A DNA stretch of 64,000 nt from the NCBI GenBank assembly GCA_902567235.1, contig CACFLX010000003.1, positions 43,298 through 107,297 on the forward strand. Reading direction: 5' to 3'. Origin of the DNA: an uncultured Pelagibacteraceae bacterium. GTDB lineage: Bacteria > Pseudomonadota > Alphaproteobacteria > Pelagibacterales > Pelagibacteraceae. This document shows, one piece after another, positions 9,319-16,347 of this stretch. A program made the translations under genes and the position numbers. Below the pieces are notes generated by a model, which worked only from the letters and a program-made list of their open reading frames with translations, was not told where the DNA came from and did no database searches. Every line of letters begins with the position of its first letter. Position 1 is the first letter of the stretch.

Positions 9319-10579
9319 AATATTAGATTGCAGTAGTTTGAATTATTTATCCAAGTTAAAGATAATACTTCAGAAAAGAAGACTAGGAAGTAAAATTAAC
9401 ACAAATATTGTAAGCAAAATTGTTAAGGATGTTAAAAAAAATAAACAAAAAGCATTATTAAAGTACGAAAAAAAATTTAGCAATAATACAAAAATAAAAC
9501 CTACAAAGAATGAAATAAACAATTCAATCAAATCTCTAGATCCTAAAATAAAAAATGCAATAGATTTTGCTTATTCTAGAATTTTAAAGTTTCATTCATT
9601 ACAAAAAACTAAAAATATTAAATACTTAGATAATCAAAATAACAAAATTGAATATAGATATATTCCAATTCAATCTGTTGGAATATATGTGCCTGCAAAC
9701 TTACCATCAACATTATTAATGAATGCGATACCTGCAAAAAAAATTGCCAAAGTAAAAAGAGTTGTACTTGCAAATCCAAGATTAAATGGAAAATTAAATC
9801 CTGCCGTAATGTATGCTGCAAAAAAATGTGGTATTTCAGAAATTATAAGCGCTGGTGGAAGCCAAGCTATTGCTAGTTTAGCATATATTCAAAAAGTAAA
9901 TAAAATTATTGGACCAGGAAACGATTATGTAGCAAGAGCCAAACAAGAAGTATTTGGAGATGTTGGAATTGAAGGAATGATAGCAGGTCCAAGTGAAATT
10001 ACAGTTGTTGCAGATAAAAATACAAATTTAAACCAAATTATTACTTCTATGATAAGTCAAGCTGAACACGATATTAACTCACAATGCATCTTAATTACAA
10101 ATAATTTAAATTTAATTCAATCAATAAAAAAATATTTAAAATACGAGTTAAATAAAATACCAAGAAAAGCAATAGCAAAAAAAAGTTTATTAAAAAATGG
10201 ATTGATAATTAGAACTCATAATAACAAACAAATAATAGACTCAATCAATGAAATTGCACCAGAACATTTAGAGTTGAATATAAAAAATTATAAAAAAATA
10301 GTTAATAAAATAAATAATGCAGGCAGTGTTATGCTTGGTAAATATTCACCTATGTCAGCTAGCGATTATGCTATTGGACCAACTCATTGCCTTCCAACTC
10401 TAGGATCAGCAAAATTTTCTTCAGGACTAAATGTTGATGAATTTTATAAAAAAACAAGCTATATAAAATTATCAAAAAAAGGCATTGAAGTTATTGGCAA
10501 GAAAGCTATAACTCTTGCCGAGTATGAAGGTTTAATTGGTCATGCTCAAAGTATAAAATCTAGAATAAGGAGAAGTTAG
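9311..10579 (+). CDS. hisD: Histidinol dehydrogenase
   Basis: Performs the last two oxidations of histidine biosynthesis, from histidinol to histidine. The 422-residue protein has [13 protein letters not shown] near 125-137, [12 protein letters not shown] near 217-228, [11 protein letters not shown] near 246-256 (Glu and His acid/base residues), and IAPEHLELN near 316-324. It overlaps the DUF2948 gene by 8 bases. The remaining his genes in this window are hisZ and hisG, about 2.3 kb downstream. Confidence 0.97.
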   Translation: MIKILDCSSLNYLSKLKIILQKRRLGSKINTNIVSKIVKDVKKNKQKALLKYEKKFSNNTKIKPTKNEINNSIKSLDPKIKNAIDFAYSRILKFHSLQKTKNIKYLDNQNNKIEYRYIPIQSVGIYVPANLPSTLLMNAIPAKKIAKVKRVVLANPRLNGKLNPAVMYAAKKCGISEIISAGGSQAIASLAYIQKVNKIIGPGNDYVARAKQEVFGDVGIEGMIAGPSEITVVADKNTNLNQIITSMISQAEHDINSQCILITNNLNLIQSIKKYLKYELNKIPRKAIAKKSLLKNGLIIRTHNNKQIIDSINEIAPEHLELNIKNYKKIVNKINNAGSVMLGKYSPMSASDYAIGPTHCLPTLGSAKFSSGLNVDEFYKKTSYIKLSKKGIEVIGKKAITLAEYEGLIGHAQSIKSRIRRS

Positions 10580-10581
10580 AT

Positions 10582-10797
10582 TTGGCAAAACAAGATACAC
10601 TTGAATTCAAAGGAAAAGTTATTGACTTACTTCCTAATGCTATGTTCCGTGTAAAGCTAGAAAATGACCATATAATTACTGCGCATACAGCTGGAAAATT
10701 AAGAAAAAATAGAATTCGAGTATTGCAAGGAGATAATGTTACTGTCGAGGTTACTCCATATGATTTAACTAAAGGTAGAATAATTTTTAGATTTTAA
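10582..10797 (+). CDS. infA: Translation initiation factor IF-1
   Basis: S1/OB-fold factor that binds the ribosomal A site during initiation. The 71-residue sequence begins [19 protein letters not shown] and ends with [14 protein letters not shown], the usual family ends. The start codon is TTG at 10582-10584, preceded by AAGGAGAA, a good ribosome-binding site overlapping the hisD end. tRNA-Phe begins 2 bases after the stop, so the two are probably on one transcript. The UPF0262 gene common between hisD and infA in relatives is absent. Confidence 0.96.
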   Translation: MAKQDTLEFKGKVIDLLPNAMFRVKLENDHIITAHTAGKLRKNRIRVLQGDNVTVEVTPYDLTKGRIIFRF

Positions 10798-10799
10798 AT

Positions 10800-10874
10800 G
10801 GCCTTGTAGCTCAGTAGTAGAGCAGTACCCTGAAAAGGTATGTGTCGTAAGTGCGATTCTTACCAAGGCCACCA
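10800..10874 (+). tRNA. tRNA-Phe (anticodon GAA)
   Basis: Perfect 7-bp acceptor stem (GGCCTTG/CAAGGCC), D-stem GCTC/GAGC, anticodon stem GTACC/GGTAT with loop CTGAAAA (anticodon GAA at 10832-10834), T-stem GTAAG/CTTAC, discriminator A and encoded CCA. Two positions are unusual. The D-loop AGTAGTA has only one of the usual GG pair, and the T-loop reads TGCGATT, so position 55 is G instead of the near-universal U (pseudouridine). See findings. It starts 2 bases after infA. Confidence 0.92.
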
Positions 10875-10901
10875 CAATTACTTCATTTATCTACAATCTT
10901 A

Positions 10902-10957
10902 TTGCTTGCAATAAATTTTAAAATCTAATAACTAATGTCCAAGCTAATTTTTAGCTT
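10902..10957 (+). promoter_or_regulatory. Cold-shock gene promoter and 5' leader hairpin
   Basis: A -35-like TTGCTT (10902-10907) and a -10-like TAATAA (10926-10931) are separated by 18 bases, giving a predicted start near 10938. The transcript would begin just before a perfect 7-bp hairpin (AAGCTAA, TTT loop, TTAGCTT; 10941-10957), leaving a leader of about 50 bases before the csp ATG. Structured leaders are typical of csp mRNAs; the thermo-regulatory role is inference. Confidence 0.45.
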
Positions 10958-10986
10958 AAGTTAATAACAATAAAAGAAAGAGTAAT

Positions 10987-11196
10987 ATGAGTCTAAAAGG
11001 TAAAGTAAAGTGGTTCAATGGCAAAAAAGGTTATGGTTTCATTGAACGTGAAGATAAAGAAAAAGATGTATTCGTACATGCTTCAGCTGTAAGAGAAGCT
11101 GGTTTAAGATTTTTAAACGAGGGTGACGAACTTACATTTGAAGTTGAAGACGGAGATAAAGGTCCTTCAGCAGTTAAGCTGCAAAAAACCTCTTAA
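10987..11196 (+). CDS. Cold-shock domain protein
   Basis: A 69-residue single OB-fold RNA chaperone. The RNP1 motif is KGYGFIER near residues 15-22 and RNP2 is VFVHASAV near 30-37; the start is [24 protein letters not shown] lies 5-14 bases upstream as a weak ribosome-binding site. It is monocistronic, with a promoter upstream and a long hairpin downstream. Which csp paralogue this is cannot be told from the sequence alone. Confidence 0.95.
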   Translation: MSLKGKVKWFNGKKGYGFIEREDKEKDVFVHASAVREAGLRFLNEGDELTFEVEDGDKGPSAVKLQKTS

Positions 11197-11210
11197 TTCT
11201 AATTCAAATA

Positions 11211-11260
11211 AATTGTATAGGAGTATTCTTAGTTTTAATCTAAGCTATTCCTATACAATT
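11211..11260 (+). terminator. Long stem-loop after the cold-shock gene
   Basis: A 50-base inverted repeat starts 14 bases after the csp stop. The outer stem is 12 bp (AATTGTATAGGA with TCCTATACAATT); an inner CTTAG/CTAAG stem closes a TTTTAAT loop. No immediate T-run follows (a T-run begins about 15 bases further on), so it could be a 3'-end stabilising hairpin as well as a terminator. The next ~160 bases to tRNA-His hold no gene that I can see. Confidence 0.6.
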
Positions 11261-11408
11261 CTTCCTTGCATTTATATTTTTTAATGTTAATAAATCCTCA
11301 ATGTTTAAAAAAACTTACATATTTGCATCTACACACAGACATCATTTTCATGCTGGCTGCACGCTAGCTATTTAATCATTTAATAAATTTAAATTTAATA
11401 ACAATTAG

Positions 11409-11414
11409 TATAAA
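11409..11414 (+). promoter_or_regulatory. Possible -10 element for tRNA-His/hisS
   Basis: TATAAA lies 10 bases upstream of the tRNA-His 5' end. The region upstream is nearly pure A/T and no convincing -35 is seen at 16-19 bases. The preceding 11261-11408 contains a short imperfect inverted repeat (GCTGGC..GCTAGC near 11352-11368) but nothing I can name. Confidence 0.35.
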
Positions 11415-11424
11415 ACAACAATAG

Positions 11425-11499
11425 GCCCTGGTGGTGAAATGGTTATCACGAAAGTTTGTGGAACTTTAGTTTTTGGTTCAATTCCAAGCCAGGGTACCA
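11425..11499 (+). tRNA. tRNA-His (anticodon GTG), A73 type
   Basis: Acceptor GCCCTGG with CCAGGGT gives G1:U72 plus six Watson-Crick pairs. D-stem is GTGA/TCAC with loop AATGGTTA, anticodon stem AAAGT/ACTTT with loop TTGTGGA (anticodon GTG at 11458-11460), T-stem TTTGG/CCAAG with loop TTCAATT, and CCA is encoded. The discriminator is A73 instead of the otherwise universal C73 that pairs with G-1. A G is present at 11424, but it would face A73. This matches the derived tRNA-His described for a clade of alphaproteobacteria. It ends 4 bases before hisS. Confidence 0.93.
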
Positions 11500-11503
11500 A
11501 AAA

Positions 11504-12901
11504 ATGAATATAGAAAATAAATTAATTCCTGGGTTGCCCTCGGGTTTTGAAGATAGATGGGAAAAAAAATTATCTCTTAAAAAAAAATTAATAAGAACAA
11601 TAGAGAATAATTTTGTAAAATATGGATTTGATCCATTAGAGACACCATCTTTTGAAATAAGTGAAAATATTGGATCATTTCTTGCAGATGATGATAGCAA
11701 TCCTATGTCTGATGTTTTTTCTTTTAAGGATGGTGATAAAAATATTACTCTTCGATATGATCTATCAAGTCCATTAGCTAGATTTGTCGCACAAAACAAT
11801 CAACAGCTTCCTTCCATTTACAAGCGTTACGCAATTCAAAATGTCTTTCGAAATGAAAAAGCCGGAAATGCTCGTTATAGAGAGTTTACCCAAGCTGACT
11901 GTGATATTGTAGGAAACGTTAATCCCGCACAAGCAAATGCTGAACTTTGTAATTTAATCTCAAGCACTATTTTGGCTTGTGGATTAAAAAAAGACCAGTT
12001 TGTTGTTAATATTAGTAATAGAAAAATTGTTAAAGGTTTAATTGAAGAACTTAAAATATCTTCTGAAAAACAAGTAAAAGTTATGAGAGCTATAGATAAA
12101 TTGGATAAGCCTGGTTTTGGATTAAAAGGAGTTGAAGACTTATTAAAAAAAGAAAGAATAGATACTAGCGGAGCAGTTACAAAAGGGGCAGATTTAAGTG
12201 ATGATCAATCATCAGCAATAATTAATTTTTTAAAAATAAAAAATTTAAAGGAATTAAAGGACAGTTTAAAAAATCCATTATCTCAAGAAGGAATTAAAGA
12301 ATTAGAAGATTTATTAGAGTTAGCAAGTTATGGAGATTATTTAGACCTGATAAAAACCAATTTTACAATTGTTAGAGGACTAGATTATTATGATGGTTTT
12401 TGTGTTGAAACAAATTTGACATTCAAAGCTACTAATAACAAAGGTAAGGAGGTTGATATTGGAAGTATTTGTTCAGGGGGGCAATATAATAAATTGATTT
12501 CAAGATTTAAAGGTGTTGATATTCCGGGGACTGGAGTAAGTATTGGGGTAGATCGGTTATTGTTTGTAATGATGCAATTAAATCAAATTAAAGTTGATGA
12601 AAAAAAACCAGTAATTGTATGTGTTATGGAAGAAAAATATTTAAAAAATTATTATGAAATCTTAAAAATATTAAGAGAAAACAATATTAATTCAGAAATA
12701 TTTTTAGACAGTAAGAAGAATCTTGGAAAACAACTAACTTATGCAAATAAAAGAGAGTGTCCAGTAGCTATTATTTGTGGAGAGAATGAATTTAAAGAAA
12801 ATACAGTTACTTTAAAAAATCTTCTAGGCATTAAAGGAGATGATAATCAAAAGACAGTTAAAAAAGAAAATCTAGTTAATGAAATCAAAAAACTTATCTG
12901 A
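11504..12901 (+). CDS. hisS: Histidyl-tRNA synthetase (divergent type)
   Basis: Class II synthetase charging tRNA-His, 465 residues from the ATG at 11504. The open frame reaches back to 11456, but those 16 codons lie inside the tRNA-His gene, so that start is rejected. Motif 2 is seen as NVFRNEKAGNARYREFTQ near residues 105-122, the histidine-A region as VRGLDYYDG near 291-299, and motif 3 as GTGVSIGVDRLLF near 344-356. The ATG lies 4 bases after the tRNA CCA, leaving no separate ribosome-binding site. The 3' end overlaps hisZ by 23 bases. The synthetase is expected to be adapted to the A73 tRNA beside it. Confidence 0.93.
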   Translation: MNIENKLIPGLPSGFEDRWEKKLSLKKKLIRTIENNFVKYGFDPLETPSFEISENIGSFLADDDSNPMSDVFSFKDGDKNITLRYDLSSPLARFVAQNNQQLPSIYKRYAIQNVFRNEKAGNARYREFTQADCDIVGNVNPAQANAELCNLISSTILACGLKKDQFVVNISNRKIVKGLIEELKISSEKQVKVMRAIDKLDKPGFGLKGVEDLLKKERIDTSGAVTKGADLSDDQSSAIINFLKIKNLKELKDSLKNPLSQEGIKELEDLLELASYGDYLDLIKTNFTIVRGLDYYDGFCVETNLTFKATNNKGKEVDIGSICSGGQYNKLISRFKGVDIPGTGVSIGVDRLLFVMMQLNQIKVDEKKPVIVCVMEEKYLKNYYEILKILRENNINSEIFLDSKKNLGKQLTYANKRECPVAIICGENEFKENTVTLKNLLGIKGDDNQKTVKKENLVNEIKKLI

Positions 12902-13934
12902 AAAAATCCTTAGATTGATAAAGTCTAAAGGGTTTAATAATATTGAATTAGAACCAGTATTAGAAACAAAATATATTTTGCAAAGATCGGGAGAGAATTT
13001 TAAAAGATTATTATTTTCATTTTACGATCTTAATGGAAAAGAGTTGTGTCTTAGGCCAGACCTAACAATTTCCTCTGTCTTAAGATTTGTTCAAAATAAA
13101 TCAAATAAAAAACAAAAAGTTTTTTATAGTGGTGAAGCTTTTAGGAAAACTTACAGGAAACAAGATTCTATAATTAAAAATCAAATTGGTTTTGAAATAT
13201 TAGGCTCAAAAGATAAACAAAAAGAAGATCGAGAAATTATAGACACTTCAATAAAAATTTTAAAAAGAAGTGGTTTTAAAAAAGCAGTTTTAAAAATTGG
13301 AAATGTTAAATTATTTAGTCTTTTAATAAATAAACTTTCAATTCCAAGAAGATGGAAAAATAGACTAAAAAGACATTATTGGAATGAAAATTATTTCAAT
13401 GAACTTTTAAAAAGATTAGAAACAAATTTAGACATAGATCCTGTTTATGTTGAAAATGATAAATCAAGATATTTAAAAATGAGAAAACTTGAAAATTCTA
13501 AAGAAGTTGCGGGAAGAAGTTACAAAGAAATATTAGATCGATTTGATATGAAGATAAACGATCCTAGAAGATCTTCATCAGGCAAAATTAATACAAAAAT
13601 TATTAAAGAATATTTAAAAATAAAATGTGAATTAAAAAATGCACCAAAAATATTGAATAAATTTTTTCAAAAATATGGACTTAATATATTTGTTGGTAAA
13701 GAGTTTTTTCCACTAAACAAAATAAATAACAAGAATTTAAGAGTAGAATTTTCTGCATCAAGTGGAAGAGAAGTAGAATTTTATAGCTCAATGATTTTTT
13801 CTATAGAAGTAAAAAAAGGAAAGAAATTTAAAAATTTTGTTTCAGGTGGAAGATATGATGAATTAACAAGTAACCTAGGTTTCAGAAAAGTTTCAGCAGC
13901 TGGAGCAGCGGTCAATATGAGCGTTTATGAATAA
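12879..13934 (+). CDS. hisZ: ATP phosphoribosyltransferase regulatory subunit
   Basis: HisRS-like paralogue without aminoacylation, which forms a hetero-octamer with short HisG and is needed for its activity and histidine feedback. The 351-residue protein shows class-II-synthetase-like blocks: FYDLNGKELCLRPDLTIS near 46-63, FYSGEAFRKTYRKQDS near 79-94 with an Arg-rich motif 2 analogue, and FVSGGRYDELTSNLG near 321-335. It overlaps hisS by 23 bases and hisG by 8 bases, so the three are tightly coupled. Confidence 0.9.
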   Translation: MKSKNLSEKILRLIKSKGFNNIELEPVLETKYILQRSGENFKRLLFSFYDLNGKELCLRPDLTISSVLRFVQNKSNKKQKVFYSGEAFRKTYRKQDSIIKNQIGFEILGSKDKQKEDREIIDTSIKILKRSGFKKAVLKIGNVKLFSLLINKLSIPRRWKNRLKRHYWNENYFNELLKRLETNLDIDPVYVENDKSRYLKMRKLENSKEVAGRSYKEILDRFDMKINDPRRSSSGKINTKIIKEYLKIKCELKNAPKILNKFFQKYGLNIFVGKEFFPLNKINNKNLRVEFSASSGREVEFYSSMIFSIEVKKGKKFKNFVSGGRYDELTSNLGFRKVSAAGAAVNMSVYE

Positions 13935-14613
13935 GAATATTATCAATATAGGGATACCATCAAAGGGCAGATTAAAGAATGATACTCTTAATATCTTTAA
14001 GAAAAAGAAATTGAAAATTTATTCTGAAAGAGGAGAAAGAGATTTATTTGGTCGTATAAAAAAATCTAATATAAAAATTATATATCTTCACGCAAGAGAA
14101 TGTATTGAACAATTATCTTTGGGAAATATTGATGTTGGTTTTTCTGGTATAGATCTATTAAAAGAAAGTGAAATAAATATTCAAAATAAAATTAAAGTTA
14201 TAAAAAAATATGAATTTGGCAAAGCAAACCTTGTTCTTGCTATACCAGATTTGTGGTTAGATGTTCAAACTTTATTAGATTTAGATGAGGTAGCGGATGA
14301 ATTTAAAAAAAAGAAAAAAAAACTTTTAAGAGTTGCAACAAAATATCCTAATTTAACAAGACAATTTTTATATTCAAAAGGAGTAACCCAATTTCAACTT
14401 GTTAAAAGTTTAGGAAGTACTGAGGTAGCTCCATTTACAGGTACTGCTCAAATTATATCCGATATAACAAGTACAGGAGCAACATTAAAAGCCAATAATT
14501 TAAGAGTTTTAAAAGATGGTGAAATTTTAAAATCACAAGCATGCCTGATGATGTCAAAATTATCTTTAAGAAAATCAGGAATTAAAAAGATAATTAAACT
14601 TTTGAAAAGCTAA
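13927..14613 (+). CDS. hisG: ATP phosphoribosyltransferase, short form
   Basis: First enzyme of histidine biosynthesis, condensing ATP and PRPP. The 228-residue length is the short, HisZ-dependent form. Seen are IGIPSKGRLKNDTL near 7-20, GNIDVGFSGIDLLKE near 67-81, and the PRPP-binding loop EVAPFTGTAQIISDITSTGAT near 165-185. It follows hisZ with an 8-base overlap. Its stop overlaps the stop of the convergent gene in the 4-base CTAA at 14610-14613. Confidence 0.95.
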   Translation: MNKNIINIGIPSKGRLKNDTLNIFKKKKLKIYSERGERDLFGRIKKSNIKIIYLHARECIEQLSLGNIDVGFSGIDLLKESEINIQNKIKVIKKYEFGKANLVLAIPDLWLDVQTLLDLDEVADEFKKKKKKLLRVATKYPNLTRQFLYSKGVTQFQLVKSLGSTEVAPFTGTAQIISDITSTGATLKANNLRVLKDGEILKSQACLMMSKLSLRKSGIKKIIKLLKS

Positions 14614-15167
14614 GTATTAATATTAGGCGATTCCCTACAAATATTAATAGCTTTTTTAATAGAGGGAATAAATTTTTCTAGTTTCCATCTATTAATCGTT
14701 ATATCAAAATATTTATTAGCTTTAAAATTTATACCATCAATAATTTCTATCTCATATTTTTTGTGATGATTATAAAGAGTATGAATCATGTATGTATATT
14801 CTTTGATGGGATAAACACCCAGTGTAAATATAACTTTTAAACCATCGTAAACCGGTATGATTTGGATAACCTCAGCGGTAGTTTCTATATCATTCAATTT
14901 AATTGGAATATGTTTATCTAATAGTTGACGATAATCTCCAGGATCGTTCCATGTGTAAAAAGAAAACATTGTTGTAATTTTATTACAATTATCTTCAGGC
15001 ATTAAAATAAAAGCAAATTTATCACCATATTGGATCTCACCAGATACTGAAGCATAGCTATAATCTTCAATTCTGGTGACTGTCCATTCTTCCTTTGCTT
15101 CTGCGTAGGAGAGGATAATGATTAAAAAAACTAACAGATGCAGAGAAATAAATAAGATCCAACGCAT
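14610..15167 (-). CDS. Secreted protein of unknown function
   Basis: A 185-residue protein with a clear Sec signal peptide: hydrophobic residues ~3-20, then a likely cleavage after AEA (residue ~24). The mature part starts EEWTVTRIEDYSYASVSGEIQYGDKF and is rich in beta-strand-like segments with two cysteines (NCNK near 60 and ICRES near 177) that could form a disulfide in the periplasm. It is separated from the operon downstream of it (upstream in coordinates) by the operon's terminator. I do not recognise the family. Confidence 0.7.
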   Translation of the reverse strand: MRWILFISLHLLVFLIIILSYAEAKEEWTVTRIEDYSYASVSGEIQYGDKFAFILMPEDNCNKITTMFSFYTWNDPGDYRQLLDKHIPIKLNDIETTAEVIQIIPVYDGLKVIFTLGVYPIKEYTYMIHTLYNHHKKYEIEIIDGINFKANKYFDITINRWKLEKFIPSIKKAINICRESPNINT

Positions 15168-15218
15168 AAATTAATTAAGCCAGACTAAGTTGGTTTTATT
15201 AGGACTGAATTTTGTTAG

Positions 15219-15249
15219 AAAAAAGATTAAAAATTTAATTTTTTTAATC
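15219..15249 (-). terminator. Rho-independent terminator of the sigma/HerA-NurA operon
   Basis: On the minus strand, 3 bases after the last operon stop, a perfect 9-bp stem (GATTAAAAA and TTTTTAATC, 15241-15249 with 15225-15233) with a 7-base loop is followed by six T (15219-15224). It closes the nine-gene minus-strand operon and insulates the secreted-protein gene. Confidence 0.75.
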
Positions 15250-15251
15250 AT

Positions 15252-15575
15252 TTATATTTTTTTTAAATAATCAATAAAATCAATTACATTATTTTGTTTT
15301 TTTTTAAGTTCTTTTTTTTTTTCTTTATCATTTTTAAAACCTTCAAGACCCATTAAAAATGTTGAATGAGGATCGGATGTTGCCTGGTGAACTAATCCTC
15401 TTGCAATAGTACTAACTAGTTCGTGTTCTTTAGGATTCATATTTTTTGAATTTTCATTATCTATCGCTACATTAAAACCATTTTCTGCAGGAGTAATAAA
15501 AATTTTCATGGCTTTTTGTTCCTCCACCTTTTTTTTGAGTTCTTGAATGTTTTCTATTTCAGTTTGGTTTTTCAT
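15252..15575 (-). CDS. Small protein of unknown function (operon gene 9)
   Basis: From the Met at 15575 it has 107 residues; an upstream Met at 15608 in the same frame would overlap the preceding gene by 50 bases, so the shorter start (17-base overlap) is preferred. Sequence: a charged N-terminal helix (ENIQELKKKVEEQKA), a central ITPAENGFNVAIDNENS strand region, the segment HELVSTIARGLVHQATSDPHSTFLMG, and a lysine-rich C-terminus. No named domain is recognised. It is the last gene before a clear terminator. Confidence 0.65.
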   Translation of the reverse strand: MKNQTEIENIQELKKKVEEQKAMKIFITPAENGFNVAIDNENSKNMNPKEHELVSTIARGLVHQATSDPHSTFLMGLEGFKNDKEKKKELKKKQNNVIDFIDYLKKI

Positions 15576-15870
15576 CTTTTTTAATATCTTTTGTAACTTC
15601 GATTGCATTATCTATTATTTCTTTTTCAAGATTACTTAATTCTACTACATTGGACATAACCTCACTCAATGTATCTTTTGATTTCGTTACCATATTTCCG
15701 GTGTTTAATGTAAATCGGGTATAAGGTTTATTATTTGTACGTATCATTAAAACATTTTGTTCTTTGTCGTTTTTTCTAACTTTTACATAAATGCACCATT
15801 CACACGCATGATCTGGATTTTGCTTTTCAAATATTATTTCAACATCATCTGCAGTTATTAATTTTCCCAT
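15559..15870 (-). CDS. Small protein of unknown function (operon gene 8)
   Basis: A 103-residue protein starting MGKLITADDVEIIFEKQNPDHACEW, with one CEWC pair (residues ~23-26) and a beta-rich middle (VKVRKNDKEQNVLMIRTNNK). Its ATG overlaps the stop of the zinc-ribbon gene at 15870, so translation is coupled. No family recognised. The single CxxC could bind metal only with another partner. Confidence 0.65.
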   Translation of the reverse strand: MGKLITADDVEIIFEKQNPDHACEWCIYVKVRKNDKEQNVLMIRTNNKPYTRFTLNTGNMVTKSKDTLSEVMSNVVELSNLEKEIIDNAIEVTKDIKKDEKPN

Positions 15871-16055
15871 CAGTGCAATGTCCTTTCGTTATTATTATAT
15901 TTTGTTTTAGTTTTATGTTCTGTTGAGCAAAAATTGCATTTTTCCCAACTTTCTTTACCCAAATGGTATGGACCTATTTGAGCAATATTTTTAATTACTT
16001 TTACTTCGCCAACATCACCACATACAGGACAAAAATCATTATTACTTCTTGGCAT
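15870..16055 (-). CDS. Zinc-ribbon mini-protein (operon gene 7)
   Basis: From the Met at 16055 it has 61 residues (the Met at 16079 would add 8 basic residues and overlap the previous gene by 38 bases). Two CxxC knuckles, CPVC near residue 9 and CNFC near 40, make a four-cysteine zinc ribbon, with a strand-rich linker between them. Such ribbons commonly mediate nucleic-acid or protein binding. It is coupled at both ends to neighbours in the HerA-NurA operon. Confidence 0.7.
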   Translation of the reverse strand: MPRSNNDFCPVCGDVGEVKVIKNIAQIGPYHLGKESWEKCNFCSTEHKTKTKYNNNERTLH

Positions 16056-16347
16056 CAGATTTGTTCTCCTTTTTTTCAACAGATTTATTTCTTTGATATT
16101 TTGAAATTATAAAATGTGCATCAATTAATGCTTTTACTATCAAGATAAAAATACCACCTTTAATTAAGAAAGAATTTTCAAAAATTAAGCCACCAGCTAA
16201 AAATAAACATCCTCCATTAGCTAAAATAAAAAACATATCTCTAGCTGAGTATGGAATTTTTTCATCTTTTCCAAAAAAGTAAAAGATTAAAGCTGTTTGA
16301 AAAATTAAAGTTGCTTTAAGAGCAATTAGCATAGCTTGTTCGATCAC
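16042..16347 (-). CDS. Small membrane protein (operon gene 6)
   Basis: A 101-residue protein with three predicted membrane segments (about residues 4-24, 38-55 and 60-80) and a charged cytosolic tail ending KKENKSDAKK. Its ATG overlaps the herA stop (ATGA at 16344-16347), so it belongs to the same coupled operon. No named family is recognised. A membrane component beside HerA and NurA is unusual and might tether the complex, which is speculation. Confidence 0.65.
   Translation of the reverse strand: MIEQAMLIALKATLIFQTALIFYFFGKDEKIPYSARDMFFILANGGCLFLAGGLIFENSFLIKGGIFILIVKALIDAHFIISKYQRNKSVEKKENKSDAKK

Noticed and set aside
11456..11503. Upstream extension of hisS by 16 codons
   Set aside because: These codons lie inside the anticodon and T-arms of tRNA-His; the residues do not resemble HisRS, while the ATG at 11504 begins the conserved region.
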